DNA of 64,000 nucleotides from Ktedonobacter sp. SOSP1-85 (GCF_016587415.1 NZ_BNJI01000001.1:4875501-4939500); one strand, 5' to 3'; positions 26,803-35,624 are shown, counted from the first letter of the stretch. Notes: generated by a model not told the origin, from the sequence alone. Numbers and translations are program-made.

Positions 26803-28011
26803 TTAGAGGGCCGCGATGGCTCGAATGGCCATCGACTCGACCTGGGTCGTGACTTGCGATTGGGCGGTGTCGGCTTGCTGTTGCGCCTGCAAGATTGGGC
26901 GCAGGGCATAGTTCTGGATCATGGAGGGCAAGCGCGGGACCAGGTAGAACACGGCCCCACTCAGAAGAAGCGCCACAATCTGCTGGATGATGGTGTCGAG
27001 CCCCGCGGCGGGGCCTGTGCTGATCTGGATGCTGGTGCTATAACTCACCAGGAGCCCTCCCATGCTCAGCGCCGCCACCTGGATGAATTGGATGATGACG
27101 GTTGAGACAAAGGCGGAGAGCCAGATCTGCCCCCAGCGCTGCGTTTGTGGCAGCGCCAGGCAGAGGAGCCCCAGGGGCGAGAGGGCTGTTAGGAGAGCGA
27201 CCACCGCCAGGCGGACCAGCATTTGCCAGGCGAGCCAGAGCAGGTGCCAGAAGAGAAAGATCACAAACCAGACGCGGAGCAAGAAGACGAGGGCAACCTG
27301 GTCAGGCATCTGTCCTACAAAATTGATCATCAAGGACAGGGTGTCTTTGAGAAAGGAATGGAGAAATAACTCGTCGACATCCAGGCAGAGCGCATTATTG
27401 AAATCGATGATGAGTCGACAGATGTACAGGCTGATGTGGGCGGCGAGGAAGGCCACGCAGAGCCGTGGGAGCGCTTCATGCAAGGAGGGCATGGGCACGC
27501 CGATACTTCTTCCAATGAGCACGTTATAGGCCAGAAAACCAATCAGGACCACCACGGCGGTATCTAGAAAGCCCAACTCCCAGCTCACCATCTGCTGAAT
27601 CTGGGTATTATTATAGGTAGCGAGCGCCGGGGTCTGGGACAGAAAATTGAAGGGATTTTGCATGAAGAGCTCGATGATGGGACGGACGACATTCCAGATC
27701 TGCTCGGTCAGATTGGCCAGAAACTCATTGCTGTAGCAGGTAACATCTCCAATGCCACAGGCGAAGGTTTGTTGTTGAGAGGAAGGGCTGAGAAGCATGC
27801 TTGTGTATTCGCTTCCACCAGCCTGGGTGGCGGGAGGAGCAGAAAGCGAGATCCCCTGAACGGCGGGAGATGCGCCAGAGGGAGCAGGTGGATGAATAGC
27901 GAGCAGCATCCCCACCATCACGAGGAGAACAATACCTCCCCAGCGTGTGAGCATGACGTACGGTCTTCTTATCATCAGTGAAAGCAATGCGTGAGTAAAC
28001 AGGTGAGACAT
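26803..28011 (-). CDS. TrbL/VirB6-like polytopic conjugation protein
   Basis: 402 residues. A cleavable or anchoring N-terminal helix (about 24-42) is followed by a proline/alanine/serine-rich extracellular linker, then about six hydrophobic segments between residues 140 and 365, including LVFLLRVWFVIFLFWHLLWL and a pair ending LLSGAVFYLVPRLP. The C terminus is polar and glutamine-rich. Size, topology and position fit TrbL/VirB6-type channel components. It is the first gene of the operon: 86 bp upstream lies the paired-repeat promoter element shared with the 14-kb genes. Confidence 0.72.
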   Translation of the reverse strand: MSHLFTHALLSLMIRRPYVMLTRWGGIVLLVMVGMLLAIHPPAPSGASPAVQGISLSAPPATQAGGSEYTSMLLSPSSQQQTFACGIGDVTCYSNEFLANLTEQIWNVVRPIIELFMQNPFNFLSQTPALATYNNTQIQQMVSWELGFLDTAVVVLIGFLAYNVLIGRSIGVPMPSLHEALPRLCVAFLAAHISLYICRLIIDFNNALCLDVDELFLHSFLKDTLSLMINFVGQMPDQVALVFLLRVWFVIFLFWHLLWLAWQMLVRLAVVALLTALSPLGLLCLALPQTQRWGQIWLSAFVSTVIIQFIQVAALSMGGLLVSYSTSIQISTGPAAGLDTIIQQIVALLLSGAVFYLVPRLPSMIQNYALRPILQAQQQADTAQSQVTTQVESMAIRAIAAL

Positions 28012-28056
28012 TGAGTAACTCCTTCTTCGTTGTTGATCTATCTGTGTCAGGGGTAA

Positions 28057-28136
28057 GTGTACTCAAAGAGGATATTGAATGGGAAGAGGAAAACCACCCA
28101 ATAGTGGGCGAAGTCATTCCCAGTTTCAGGCGAAGT
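28057..28136 (-). promoter_or_regulatory. Paired-repeat promoter element of the conjugation operon
   Basis: Read on the minus strand: ACTTCGCCTGAAACTGGG (28136-28119), four bases, ACTTCGCCCACTATTGGG (28114-28097), 34 bases, GTACAC (28062-28057). The spacing is identical to 13803-13882 with no gap. The second repeat differs from the 14-kb copies at only one or two positions. The pair lies 46-86 bp before the TrbL-like start codon. Confidence 0.7.
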
Positions 28137-28681
28137 GAGGAAGCGGCAGTATCGTGTGGCACCATGTTGATTGATAAATCAAAAACGGTTCATGTACCCG
28201 CGGGTTGCGCAACGAGTTTTAACTCAGCAGTAATCTGGTTTGAGAATGTCTTTTATTGCTCCCCTGGTTCCATAAGACAGGGATGTTTCCAACCCCTTGC
28301 TCAAAATAAGCGGGAGAATTGAACAGGCTAGCGAAGCCGCTTCAGCCGAATACACATCTTGTTGCGCACCCCGTGGGATATGCAGTTTTTTTATTGCTTG
28401 TGTTCTGAGGGCGAGATAAAGGAGGGTGAGTGGACAGGTTGAGTCTCGTTCTTGTCCAAAAGAGAAAAAGACGTAGCGTTAAAAAGCAAGAGGAGTATCA
28501 TATACTTCTAAGGAGACAAAGGAAGTTCATAAAATCAGCATTTGCCATTATGTAACCCCTTAAAAAAGGCATTGACCCTATTTTTCTTGCACTACCGGCA
28601 TGCTTGCGCGGTGTTTTAGTGCTGCGGTGCAAACCAAGTCTTTCGTAGGGGTGCCGGTCCAGCATTTCGCAGTGAGCGCCC
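28137..28681. other. Gene-free region of about 545 bp
   Basis: No credible gene. Short frames on both strands have no protein-like composition. It separates the conjugation operon from the nuclease-like gene and may mark a module boundary. Confidence 0.5.
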
Positions 28682-30163
28682 TTATGATTCATACGAACCA
28701 TATCTAACCTCGCGAAGCATCTTACGAAGTAATGCTTCAATACCCTTATAATTTTGGCTGTGCCTCATTTCAACTAAGCTTTTCAATCGTTGATCATCAA
28801 AAACAAAGATACATTTTTTGTGCATCATATAGCGACCAGAAACATGTTGAATTATATCTTCTCGCTTTTTTATGCGGCGGCAAAACAAAAAACCTAAGAG
28901 ACCTGTTTCTGGGCTCAGACGATCAGCTAACTGATTAAATTCGTTATTTCCCAACTTCCCATTGTAGTTTTTACATTCCATAGGAATGGAAGTAGCGTTA
29001 AATCGGTCGCATAATTCCTTGAGAAACCCTTCGCCGTAACGATCACCTATAATGTCGATGCGTCCACGATTTTGATCTACAGTGTATTCTTTTTCAAGAT
29101 TTTGTATGCACCAATCAAAAATAAACGTAAGCAGCTCAAAAACGATGTCTTGATATTGAGTAGCGTAATTTTGGCCAGCAGGAGTTTTGTCAAGTTTTTT
29201 GAGTGTATCTTGGATAAGCTTATCATCTATCTCTGCCTTGCCAGAGACTACAGCATAGTCAAGGGGTTGTGGACCTTGTTCTAACTTTTGTCTATATTGA
29301 CCAATCACCTCTGGATGCTTCTGAATAAAATTGCTGATGTCAGTTTTCTTTGAGGAAATTGGTGGGTCTTTTTTTATACTTGATTTTGTCACCCGAGTGG
29401 GAGGTGTTTTTAGCGCTGCTGCGAGAGAATCCAGAGCTGTTTGCTTTTCACGCACATAAAAATCTAAAACATAGTGATCGTAAAAGTGTCGATGGTTGAC
29501 AGTATCTTGCTCACGACGAACAAAATCTTTAGGGATGAGTATATATGAGTCGCGCCCTTTTACGGGTAAATCATAAGATTTGGATGCCCATTGTAAAGTA
29601 TCGGCATCCCAAAAGAGGTTAACGACGCAGGGCCTTGTTTCCACATTATAATGATCACATACTTCTTGGGTAAAATCAGCCAGATGATTTTTGATAACAT
29701 TTGCAATAAGGTCGCTCACTTTGTCTGGCCCTAGACCATCAATATGCAATTCTAGTTCTTGTATATCAAGAATAGCTCCTCCGGTGAGAGCGTTAGATTT
29801 TGTTATTGCTTGTATAATTTGTCCTTCTTGCACTCGACCAAGGCCAACTCCCTCTCGTGCTCTTTTTGAGACACCCAAATGAATCTCTTTTGGCTCTACT
29901 AAACGACCACGTATTAAATTTTTTATTTGTATGGTATTTCCACTCTTTACTGCCTCTAACAGTGCCTGAAAATAAGATACAATTGCTTGATGACAAAGTA
30001 TGGCCAGTTCTGACCCATCTTTTGCGATTGCATAGGAATCAAGGTAAAGGGGAACATCTCCATCAAGGAGAAAATCTACAAAGGGCAACTTGTATTGGGG
30101 TTGATGAATACCAAAGTATTGAGAGAACCAAAGAAAGGATTTTTTCTCTTCCAAAGGTAACAC
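28682..30163 (-). CDS. Putative PD-(D/E)XK-type nuclease, uncharacterised
   Basis: 493 residues from a GTG start with no clear ribosome-binding site. The C-terminal ~150 residues look like a restriction-endonuclease fold: DQNRGRIDIIGDRYGEGF supplies a GRIDI strand with its Asp, and 30 residues later SIPMECKNYNGKL supplies E-x-K on the next strand. A conserved-looking QLADRLSPETGLLGFLFCRR then follows. The N-terminal 300 residues are unfamiliar and may sense or bind a partner. It lies alone in an AT-richer stretch between the conjugation operon and a regulator, suggesting transfer. A stand-alone DNA-cleaving defence effector is plausible. Confidence 0.6.
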   Translation of the reverse strand: MLPLEEKKSFLWFSQYFGIHQPQYKLPFVDFLLDGDVPLYLDSYAIAKDGSELAILCHQAIVSYFQALLEAVKSGNTIQIKNLIRGRLVEPKEIHLGVSKRAREGVGLGRVQEGQIIQAITKSNALTGGAILDIQELELHIDGLGPDKVSDLIANVIKNHLADFTQEVCDHYNVETRPCVVNLFWDADTLQWASKSYDLPVKGRDSYILIPKDFVRREQDTVNHRHFYDHYVLDFYVREKQTALDSLAAALKTPPTRVTKSSIKKDPPISSKKTDISNFIQKHPEVIGQYRQKLEQGPQPLDYAVVSGKAEIDDKLIQDTLKKLDKTPAGQNYATQYQDIVFELLTFIFDWCIQNLEKEYTVDQNRGRIDIIGDRYGEGFLKELCDRFNATSIPMECKNYNGKLGNNEFNQLADRLSPETGLLGFLFCRRIKKREDIIQHVSGRYMMHKKCIFVFDDQRLKSLVEMRHSQNYKGIEALLRKMLREVRYGSYES

Positions 30164-30418
30164 CTCAAATTGTAGAAAAAATAGTAAAATCGTTTATGAT
30201 TTCTCGTTCTATAGGAGACGTTGTCGGCAACAAAAATGCCTCGCAACTCATATTGAGAGACGGGTTTAAAAAGTATCTGGCATTTAGATAGTATATCATA
30301 GTAAATATAGCCTTAACAATACTATTAAGGTTGAGTTGCGTACTTGCCTAATTTAGTGCTTTATAAGAAATACTGTTTGAAATATGGAATATATGATGAG
30401 AGCCCATAATGATATTTA

Positions 30419-31171
30419 TTACCTGGAGATGCATGACTGTCGGAACCGGTACCCCACACCAGTGATCGTTTCAAGATACATTGGATGCCTGGGGTCATCC
30501 TCCAGTTTAAGGCGCAAGGTATGCAGGTAAACGCGAATATAGTCGACTTCTTCGTGATACCCTCTGCCCCAAACGGTATGGAGCAACGACTGATGAGAGA
30601 GCACTTTTCCTCCGTTGCGCATGAGCGTCAGCAGCAAGGTGCACTCGATGGGCGTGAGACGCAACATTTGTCCACGAACAACGACACACCGCTCCAGGCA
30701 TAGTAAGCGAATCTGTTGATCCTCACTTTCCAGCACGAAGCAGGGGCCAGCCTGCTTCGTGGTGTCAGATGCCAGAGACGCTCGATACCGCCTTGCATGT
30801 CCGTGTAAGCGGGCATGCAGTTCCTGTTTCCCACAGGAAAAGAAGACATAATCGTCGGCGCCAGCATCAAGCATTCTGACAATGTGCGCTTCCTCTGTCG
30901 TCTCGGAACAGATCACCAACGGTGTGCGAGGCGTCACCTGACGAATCTGTTGAACATCACGTGAGCATGTACAGCAGGCAAGCCAGACGTCGTGTTGCAT
31001 GACCCGAACGGTCATGGCAGAGGTACTGCTTGCCAGATGCATCAGGTGCGTGACCTTGAAATGGCCTCCTCGTAACTGTGGCCGCAACAGGCGCGCTTCT
31101 TCCTGCGTCCCCAGCAGGAGAATGTGAGGAGGGTGCGATTGCACAGTTCGTACGGAATATTCTGCATTCAT
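30419..31171 (-). CDS. OmpR-family regulator with a degenerate receiver
   Basis: 250 residues. The C-terminal ~95 residues are a canonical Trans_reg_C winged helix: LRLTPIECTLLLTLMRNGGK, LLHTVWGRGY, YIRVYLHTLRLKLEDD and ITGVGYRFR. The N-terminal ~120 residues have receiver-like strands, including MLDAGADDYVFFS, but where the phosphoacceptor Asp should end strand 3 the sequence is HDVWLACCTCS: a cysteine takes its place. It is therefore probably an atypical regulator that works without phosphorylation, and the CC-x-C cluster may sense redox or metal. No histidine kinase is nearby. Confidence 0.8.
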   Translation of the reverse strand: MNAEYSVRTVQSHPPHILLLGTQEEARLLRPQLRGGHFKVTHLMHLASSTSAMTVRVMQHDVWLACCTCSRDVQQIRQVTPRTPLVICSETTEEAHIVRMLDAGADDYVFFSCGKQELHARLHGHARRYRASLASDTTKQAGPCFVLESEDQQIRLLCLERCVVVRGQMLRLTPIECTLLLTLMRNGGKVLSHQSLLHTVWGRGYHEEVDYIRVYLHTLRLKLEDDPRHPMYLETITGVGYRFRQSCISR

Positions 31172-31273
31172 GGTCTCTTGTGCTTTCCTTTCTTTGATGA
31201 GGCATGGCCTCGTGAGTGAGATGAGCTAGCAGAAAATGTCTATGCTCACAAATGTGAAGAACAATGCATCGGT

Positions 31274-31855
31274 TCAGGATGCTCTCGACTGCCAGATCGT
31301 CAGTTTGCGCTTCTGGAGGATCTGGATGACGCGCTCGACCTCCTCAAGCGGTAACCGCAGCACCAGGGCAATGTCCTCAAGAGTTCGTTGCCCATTACTG
31401 AGCAAAAAGACATGACGGATACGGACCGGAAGTGAGGTGAGAGACACGTGCTCGACGGGCACCGCATGGAGGGGAATGCGCACAGGAGCTTCCGTGGTGT
31501 TGCTGGAGATTATCGCCGATACAGGCGTTGTTTCTGCTTCAGTATCGTGCTGTTGAGGGCGAACAACCTGCCAGGGAAGCAGGCCGAGTGTGTGGAGCAC
31601 CTGCAAGGCTTCACCTTGTTGCAGAAGCACTCGCTCACTTGTCTGGAGAGAAAGCTGGCAGCGTGTGATCCTTCCCTGTTCAAAGGAGAGCTCCGCGACC
31701 ATGTTCTGTCCTTCTGAGAGAGTGGCAACAGGCGCTAAAGGCGGAACGATGGCAGAGAGTGAGAGCGTTGCGTGCGTCGCATACATCTGCTCACGTAAGG
31801 CAACGAGAGACAGGTGAAAGACGTGTGCTGTCTGTGTCTGATGGATGTGCTGCAT
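31274..31855 (-). CDS. Protein of unknown function with a C-terminal winged-helix-like domain
   Basis: The start is the ATG at 31855 with AAGGAG nine bases upstream; the frame extends upstream to 31978 across the neighbour's 3' end. 193 residues. Residues 1-100 form a beta-rich domain with no known motif (VAELSFEQGRITRCQLSLQT). The last ~50 (LPVRIRHVFLLSNGQRTLED...VERVIQILQKRKLTIW) resemble the small winged helix in DUF4388/PqqD-like regulators, where 'dG.~Ti.ei' precedes helices. It follows the methyltransferase pair closely and may belong to the same operon. Confidence 0.5.
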   Translation of the reverse strand: MQHIHQTQTAHVFHLSLVALREQMYATHATLSLSAIVPPLAPVATLSEGQNMVAELSFEQGRITRCQLSLQTSERVLLQQGEALQVLHTLGLLPWQVVRPQQHDTEAETTPVSAIISSNTTEAPVRIPLHAVPVEHVSLTSLPVRIRHVFLLSNGQRTLEDIALVLRLPLEEVERVIQILQKRKLTIWQSRAS

Positions 31856-31896
31856 ATGTATGATCTCCTTGTGATATGGCTTGTTTTTTGTGCTGA

Positions 31897-33093
31897 TCAG
31901 TCTTCTCTGTTGTCGGCTTCTTCGTTTGGTGCCTGTTCGCGTTGTTGGGCTTCTTCCTGCATGGCAAGAAGGGAGCATGGCTGCAAGCGTATGTGCGAGG
32001 ATGGTTGCCCTCTATGCATACTTGCGATCGGTCGCGAGAGGCGTCCCGATGGCTTGTAACCTCGGATGATGCAGAGGTGCCAGTACCCACGAAAGGTCGT
32101 CTCAAGCAACTCCAATTGCATCTCGTGATAGGCCCGTTGGTAGGCCTCAAGTGAAAGTGGTCCATTGTCGTGGGTACAGAGAGGTGCAACGAGCTGAAAA
32201 AAGTCATCGGCCTGGTCGCGGAGCGTGCCATGAAAGGGCATCCCGGCAGAAAAGTCGAGCAGGCTCTCCTGCTGTTCAACAGCGACAAAGCCTGTCTTTG
32301 CAAGCCTCATAGGGAGGTGTTCAGGCTGAAAGGCGCGGACGGTCCGTGCTCCTGGGACAGACGGACGTGAGGCGTTCCGTCGCATTTCCAGGGAGTGTCT
32401 GTAGGCGGCACACAGGGTGCCTCCGGCAGCGCTGGTACTTTCTCCTCGTCCACATTCAAGCAGGTGGAGGACCCCTCCTGGCCGAAGGAGCCGAAAGCAC
32501 TCTTCAAGAAGAAGCGGCCAGAGATGCTCAGGAAGGCTCGCATGAAGGAAACTGCCACGGATGAGGTCTATACTCTCCGCCGGGAAGGGAAGTGACTGGG
32601 AGAGTGGGCACATCTGGATATGGATGTTGCGGCATCCCTGGACGGCGGCAAAGAAGGTGGCTTGCCTGGCATAGAACTCCTGTGACGTGATGCCAATGAC
32701 GTGTGTATCTGGCATCAAGGACGCAACCTGCCGCAGCCACTCACCATGAGGGTCAATGGTGAGTTCCAGGACCCGTGCCATGGGTACGCTTTCGTGGTGT
32801 TCGGGAAGTGGCGCGTGAAAATGCTGCAAGAGCATACGCGCCTGCTGTGTGCGCCGTCGCCATTCAAGGGGATGCATTGGCGATACCAACGCCTCCTCGT
32901 CAACCACCAGGGGGTCAGAGGGAGTGTAGAAGGGGTAGAGTGTTCCCTCTGGTGCAAGAGGGGATGGATAGCCCATGTCCTCGTGGAACAGTGGGACGAG
33001 GAGGCGGGATACCCTGGAGGGAGTCAGGGACTCGTTCCTGTCCAGGCAGTGCAGGCCTTGTCCCGATTGCTTATGTAAGAGTGGTGCTGTCAT
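31897..33093 (-). CDS. Class I SAM methyltransferase-like protein, motif I degenerate
   Basis: 398 residues. The fold is that of a class I methyltransferase, with a LRPGGVLHLLE strand after motif III, but motif I reads VLELTIDPHGEW (about 108-119) instead of the glycine-rich loop of its neighbour. It shares with that neighbour the blocks ECFRLLRPGG, LLDFSAGMPFHGT and FRGYWHL, so the two are tandem paralogues. The start overlaps the neighbour's stop by four bases. Loss of the SAM loop suggests a regulatory or heteromeric partner role rather than catalysis. The last ~60 residues are polar. Confidence 0.65.
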   Translation of the reverse strand: MTAPLLHKQSGQGLHCLDRNESLTPSRVSRLLVPLFHEDMGYPSPLAPEGTLYPFYTPSDPLVVDEEALVSPMHPLEWRRRTQQARMLLQHFHAPLPEHHESVPMARVLELTIDPHGEWLRQVASLMPDTHVIGITSQEFYARQATFFAAVQGCRNIHIQMCPLSQSLPFPAESIDLIRGSFLHASLPEHLWPLLLEECFRLLRPGGVLHLLECGRGESTSAAGGTLCAAYRHSLEMRRNASRPSVPGARTVRAFQPEHLPMRLAKTGFVAVEQQESLLDFSAGMPFHGTLRDQADDFFQLVAPLCTHDNGPLSLEAYQRAYHEMQLELLETTFRGYWHLCIIRGYKPSGRLSRPIASMHRGQPSSHIRLQPCSLLAMQEEAQQREQAPNEEADNRED

Positions 33094-34028
33094 TGTGCTC
33101 CTCCTGCTGGTTTAGAGGCATGCACACGAGAGAGGGTCCAGAACCCCTTGAAGGTGGGGGCACTCATTTCGGCACGCATCTGCTCAAAGAGGTCTTCAAA
33201 CCGCGCCGGGGTGAGGTCGGTGGTTTGATAGAACAGTGGGGCAAGCTGGTAAAAGAAGGATTCGGCATTGGTGCGCATACTGGCTTGATAGAGGGTGCCA
33301 GCCGAGAAGTCGAGCATGATCCGTTGTTCTTCCATGGCACAGTAACCGATGTCGTGCAGGAGTTCGAAGAGGGACGTGTGTTGCAACAGTATGCTGGCAA
33401 GGTCTGAGCCCTCCTGGCTTTCTTTGCGCTGAGCGAGGAGGGTCTGTGCCCGCACAGCAAGGGCCTGCTCATAGTAGTGGGTCAGCGTTTCACAGGCCGG
33501 GCTATTGGAGAAGGCCGCGATACATTCCGTGAGGCGAAGAAGCCCTCCCGGTCGTAGCACACGGAAGCATTCCCGGAGCAGACGTGGCCAGCCTGCTTCT
33601 GTAAGGAAAGTGCGTAAGAAGCGACCATTGATGAGCGTGGAGAAGTTGGTCGGGCAGCACAACGCTCGGGCAAAGTCCATCTGGAGAAATTGGACACGTG
33701 TCTGGGCCTGCATCTGGCAAAAGGTCGTGGCTTGCCGGACGTAAGAGGCAAGCGCCGAGATCCCAAAGACCAGGCAGAAGGGATCGTCAAAGGCCACATC
33801 ACAGGCCCATGTCCCTCCTGGCCCACATCCCAGATCCAGGATGAGGTGAGGGGTGGTGGACGTCGTGAAGGCCATCTCTTCCAGTTCGGGTAAGGGTTCC
33901 TTGAGGGCTGAGGCGAGCATGTGATATTGCGCGATCACACGAGCTTGTTCGGCGGAGGCCAGTGGATCAAGCAGCAGGGGACCATGTGTGCTGGCTCCTG
34001 CGTAAATATAATTGGAGGCGTGAAACAT
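33090..34028 (-). CDS. Class I SAM-dependent methyltransferase
   Basis: 312 residues with an intact motif I, HLILDLGCGPGG (about 61-72), then acidic and hydrophobic strands and ECFRVLRPGGLLRLTE (post-motif III). The C-terminal half (IMLDFSAGTLYQAS, FKGFWTLSRV) is shared with the downstream paralogue. The general family is small-molecule or lipid O/N/C-methyltransferases; substrate unknown. The two genes are coupled by ATGA, which fits a heterodimer with one active and one SAM-loop-less subunit. Confidence 0.75.
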   Translation of the reverse strand: MFHASNYIYAGASTHGPLLLDPLASAEQARVIAQYHMLASALKEPLPELEEMAFTTSTTPHLILDLGCGPGGTWACDVAFDDPFCLVFGISALASYVRQATTFCQMQAQTRVQFLQMDFARALCCPTNFSTLINGRFLRTFLTEAGWPRLLRECFRVLRPGGLLRLTECIAAFSNSPACETLTHYYEQALAVRAQTLLAQRKESQEGSDLASILLQHTSLFELLHDIGYCAMEEQRIMLDFSAGTLYQASMRTNAESFFYQLAPLFYQTTDLTPARFEDLFEQMRAEMSAPTFKGFWTLSRVHASKPAGGAQ

Positions 34029-34097
34029 CTTTCCCTTCTTTCCTCTTCTTCTCTCCTATCAACCTGACAAAATGACAAGTGCATCTCTCTCTTTGCA

Positions 34098-35027
34098 TCA
34101 ATCTCGTTGGTGCTGCGTATAGTCATGCTCTGCCCACGTTTCCTCGTGGGTGCCTGAGAGGGGCGCAGATCTATGCTTCCTGTGCAGTGGTTGCCCTTCT
34201 TCTGGTGCTCCACCAGGCTGACTGTGCTGTGTGAGAGGTGCACCATAGTAGTGTGCTTTATGGGTTTGCAGGTGGGTGATAAGGCGGTGTTTGCCGTCGG
34301 TGGCGTGCTCCCAGTGGTGGGCAAACCAGGTGGTGAGGTGCTCTAGGAGCAAGAGAGTAGGGAGCCTGGCGGCAAGCAGACGCTGCTCCTGAGTGCATTC
34401 TAGCAAGAGAGTACGTTCCTCTCGCTCTAAGAGCCCTCGGAGATGCTTAAGTGCGATGTCCTCGTGGGTGAGAGGGGCGCGATGTATGATGTTGAGTTCG
34501 GCGTTAGTGAGGAGCCCTGCTCGGGTCAGATCGGATGAGCCGACGATGGCAGTCTGTGGTGCGATGCGTACGCTATCGCGGTCGGCGTAGAAGAGAAAGC
34601 AGCGAGCATGAAGAGGGGGGTGCTCAACAAAGCGAACCTCTACGTGATCCTGCTGCAAGAAGGCAATCAGGGCTTCGATCTGCACGAGTGATCCCTCCTG
34701 GGAGGCTTGGGGATGCTCGGCGCCTGATGGATGGGGAGTGAGTGTAACGTGTGTATCCTCTAGCGGCTCATCCTCAGTGGTGGCGAGGGCTGTGGGAGGA
34801 AGCAGGAGGCGAAGGTTTCCGAGCTGTTGGAGCCCGTCACGCACAAGTGTCCACCCTTGCAGGGTGAGACGTGTCGTACAGAGATCAAGGGCTCGACCAG
34901 CGTGGTGAGCCAGGAGGTGATGTAGGGTCTCGTTGAGTGTGGCTTGCTGGTTGTCAAGCAGTAAAGGGCGCGCCGTGTTGCTTGGCTGGATGGTGTTCAT
35001 GGTGAGAAACAATAATCCTTTCTGCAT
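34098..35027 (-). CDS. Stand-alone PLD-like domain protein, paralogue of the PLD-SNF2 helicase N terminus
   Basis: 309 residues, or 300 if the ATG at 35000 is used; neither has a strong ribosome-binding site. Residues 25-240 align with residues ~40-250 of the PLD-SNF2 protein encoded at 47153: LHARCFLFY against LHAKCYLFY, and TAIVGSSDLTRAGL against TAIVGSSNFTRAGL. The HxK motif is HAR here, and the downstream Asn of GSxN is Asp, so nuclease activity is doubtful. The helicase part is absent; the protein ends in a polar His/Gln-rich tail. It may be an inhibitor, a regulator or a decayed fragment. Confidence 0.7.
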   Translation of the reverse strand: MQKGLLFLTMNTIQPSNTARPLLLDNQQATLNETLHHLLAHHAGRALDLCTTRLTLQGWTLVRDGLQQLGNLRLLLPPTALATTEDEPLEDTHVTLTPHPSGAEHPQASQEGSLVQIEALIAFLQQDHVEVRFVEHPPLHARCFLFYADRDSVRIAPQTAIVGSSDLTRAGLLTNAELNIIHRAPLTHEDIALKHLRGLLEREERTLLLECTQEQRLLAARLPTLLLLEHLTTWFAHHWEHATDGKHRLITHLQTHKAHYYGAPLTQHSQPGGAPEEGQPLHRKHRSAPLSGTHEETWAEHDYTQHQRD

Positions 35028-35045
35028 TGATAATCGTCACTGTGG

Positions 35046-35543
35046 TTAGTAGGGGTATGGGAATACTTCTGTGCCCACCAGTTCATCGGAGCAAATACCT
35101 GGTATACGTACAGGCCCAATCTGAAAGCCGTTTGGGCATGGGGTGAAGGTGTGATGGGGAAGATGGGGGTGCTGGGCAAGCCAGGTTTGAGCACGAAACT
35201 GAGCCTCCAACTCGTCACGGGCATAGACGAAATGGTAGGCATCAGTGCCTCCTCCTTCCCATCCTTCCTGCTGTTGTGCCGAGGCCGAGGCGCGGAGAAG
35301 CCAGAGGGTCAGATATTCTTCCCAGAGCACAATATCGACATTCTCCAGAGTCAATGTGAGCCTGGTGTGGTTGGAGAGCGCCTGGAGGACCTTTTCCGCA
35401 TCCTGGCGATGGATGGGGTGTTGAAGTAATGCCTGGTAGACAATGCTGGTTTCTACTCTTGCACCTCGCGCTAGATTGGGCACGTCGAAGGGAAAGAGGG
35501 TCCGTATCTGCTCTAGCGTTGGCTTTTTCTTTCTTTCATGCAT
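35046..35543 (-). CDS. Small protein with an XRE-like helix-turn-helix
   Basis: 165 residues. Residues 20-60 (LARGARVETSIVYQALLQHP, then DAEKVLQALSNHTRL) follow the Cro/C1 pattern of alternating helices ending in 'kvl~ALs'. The C-terminal ~80 residues are not recognised (YARDELEAQFRAQTWLAQHP). It is transcribed away from the XRE gene at 35716 across a region holding three palindromes, so reciprocal or autoregulation is likely. It precedes the PLD-like gene by 18 bp, in a probable operon. Confidence 0.55.
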   Translation of the reverse strand: MHERKKKPTLEQIRTLFPFDVPNLARGARVETSIVYQALLQHPIHRQDAEKVLQALSNHTRLTLTLENVDIVLWEEYLTLWLLRASASAQQQEGWEGGGTDAYHFVYARDELEAQFRAQTWLAQHPHLPHHTFTPCPNGFQIGPVRIPGICSDELVGTEVFPYPY

Positions 35544-35624
35544 TGTTCAAAATCCTACTGTTTGAAAAGGTAAGAGCAAGCTAGGAAGCTGCTCTCTAAA
35601 GAGAGAAAAATTTACGTCGATTAC

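Noticed and set aside
28011..28322. 103-codon plus-strand frame after the conjugation operon start
   Set aside because: It covers the paired-repeat promoter and shows no conserved features.
28498..28740. 80-codon minus-strand frame overlapping the end of the nuclease-like gene
   Set aside because: Rich in Arg/His without structure; overlaps a clearly better gene.
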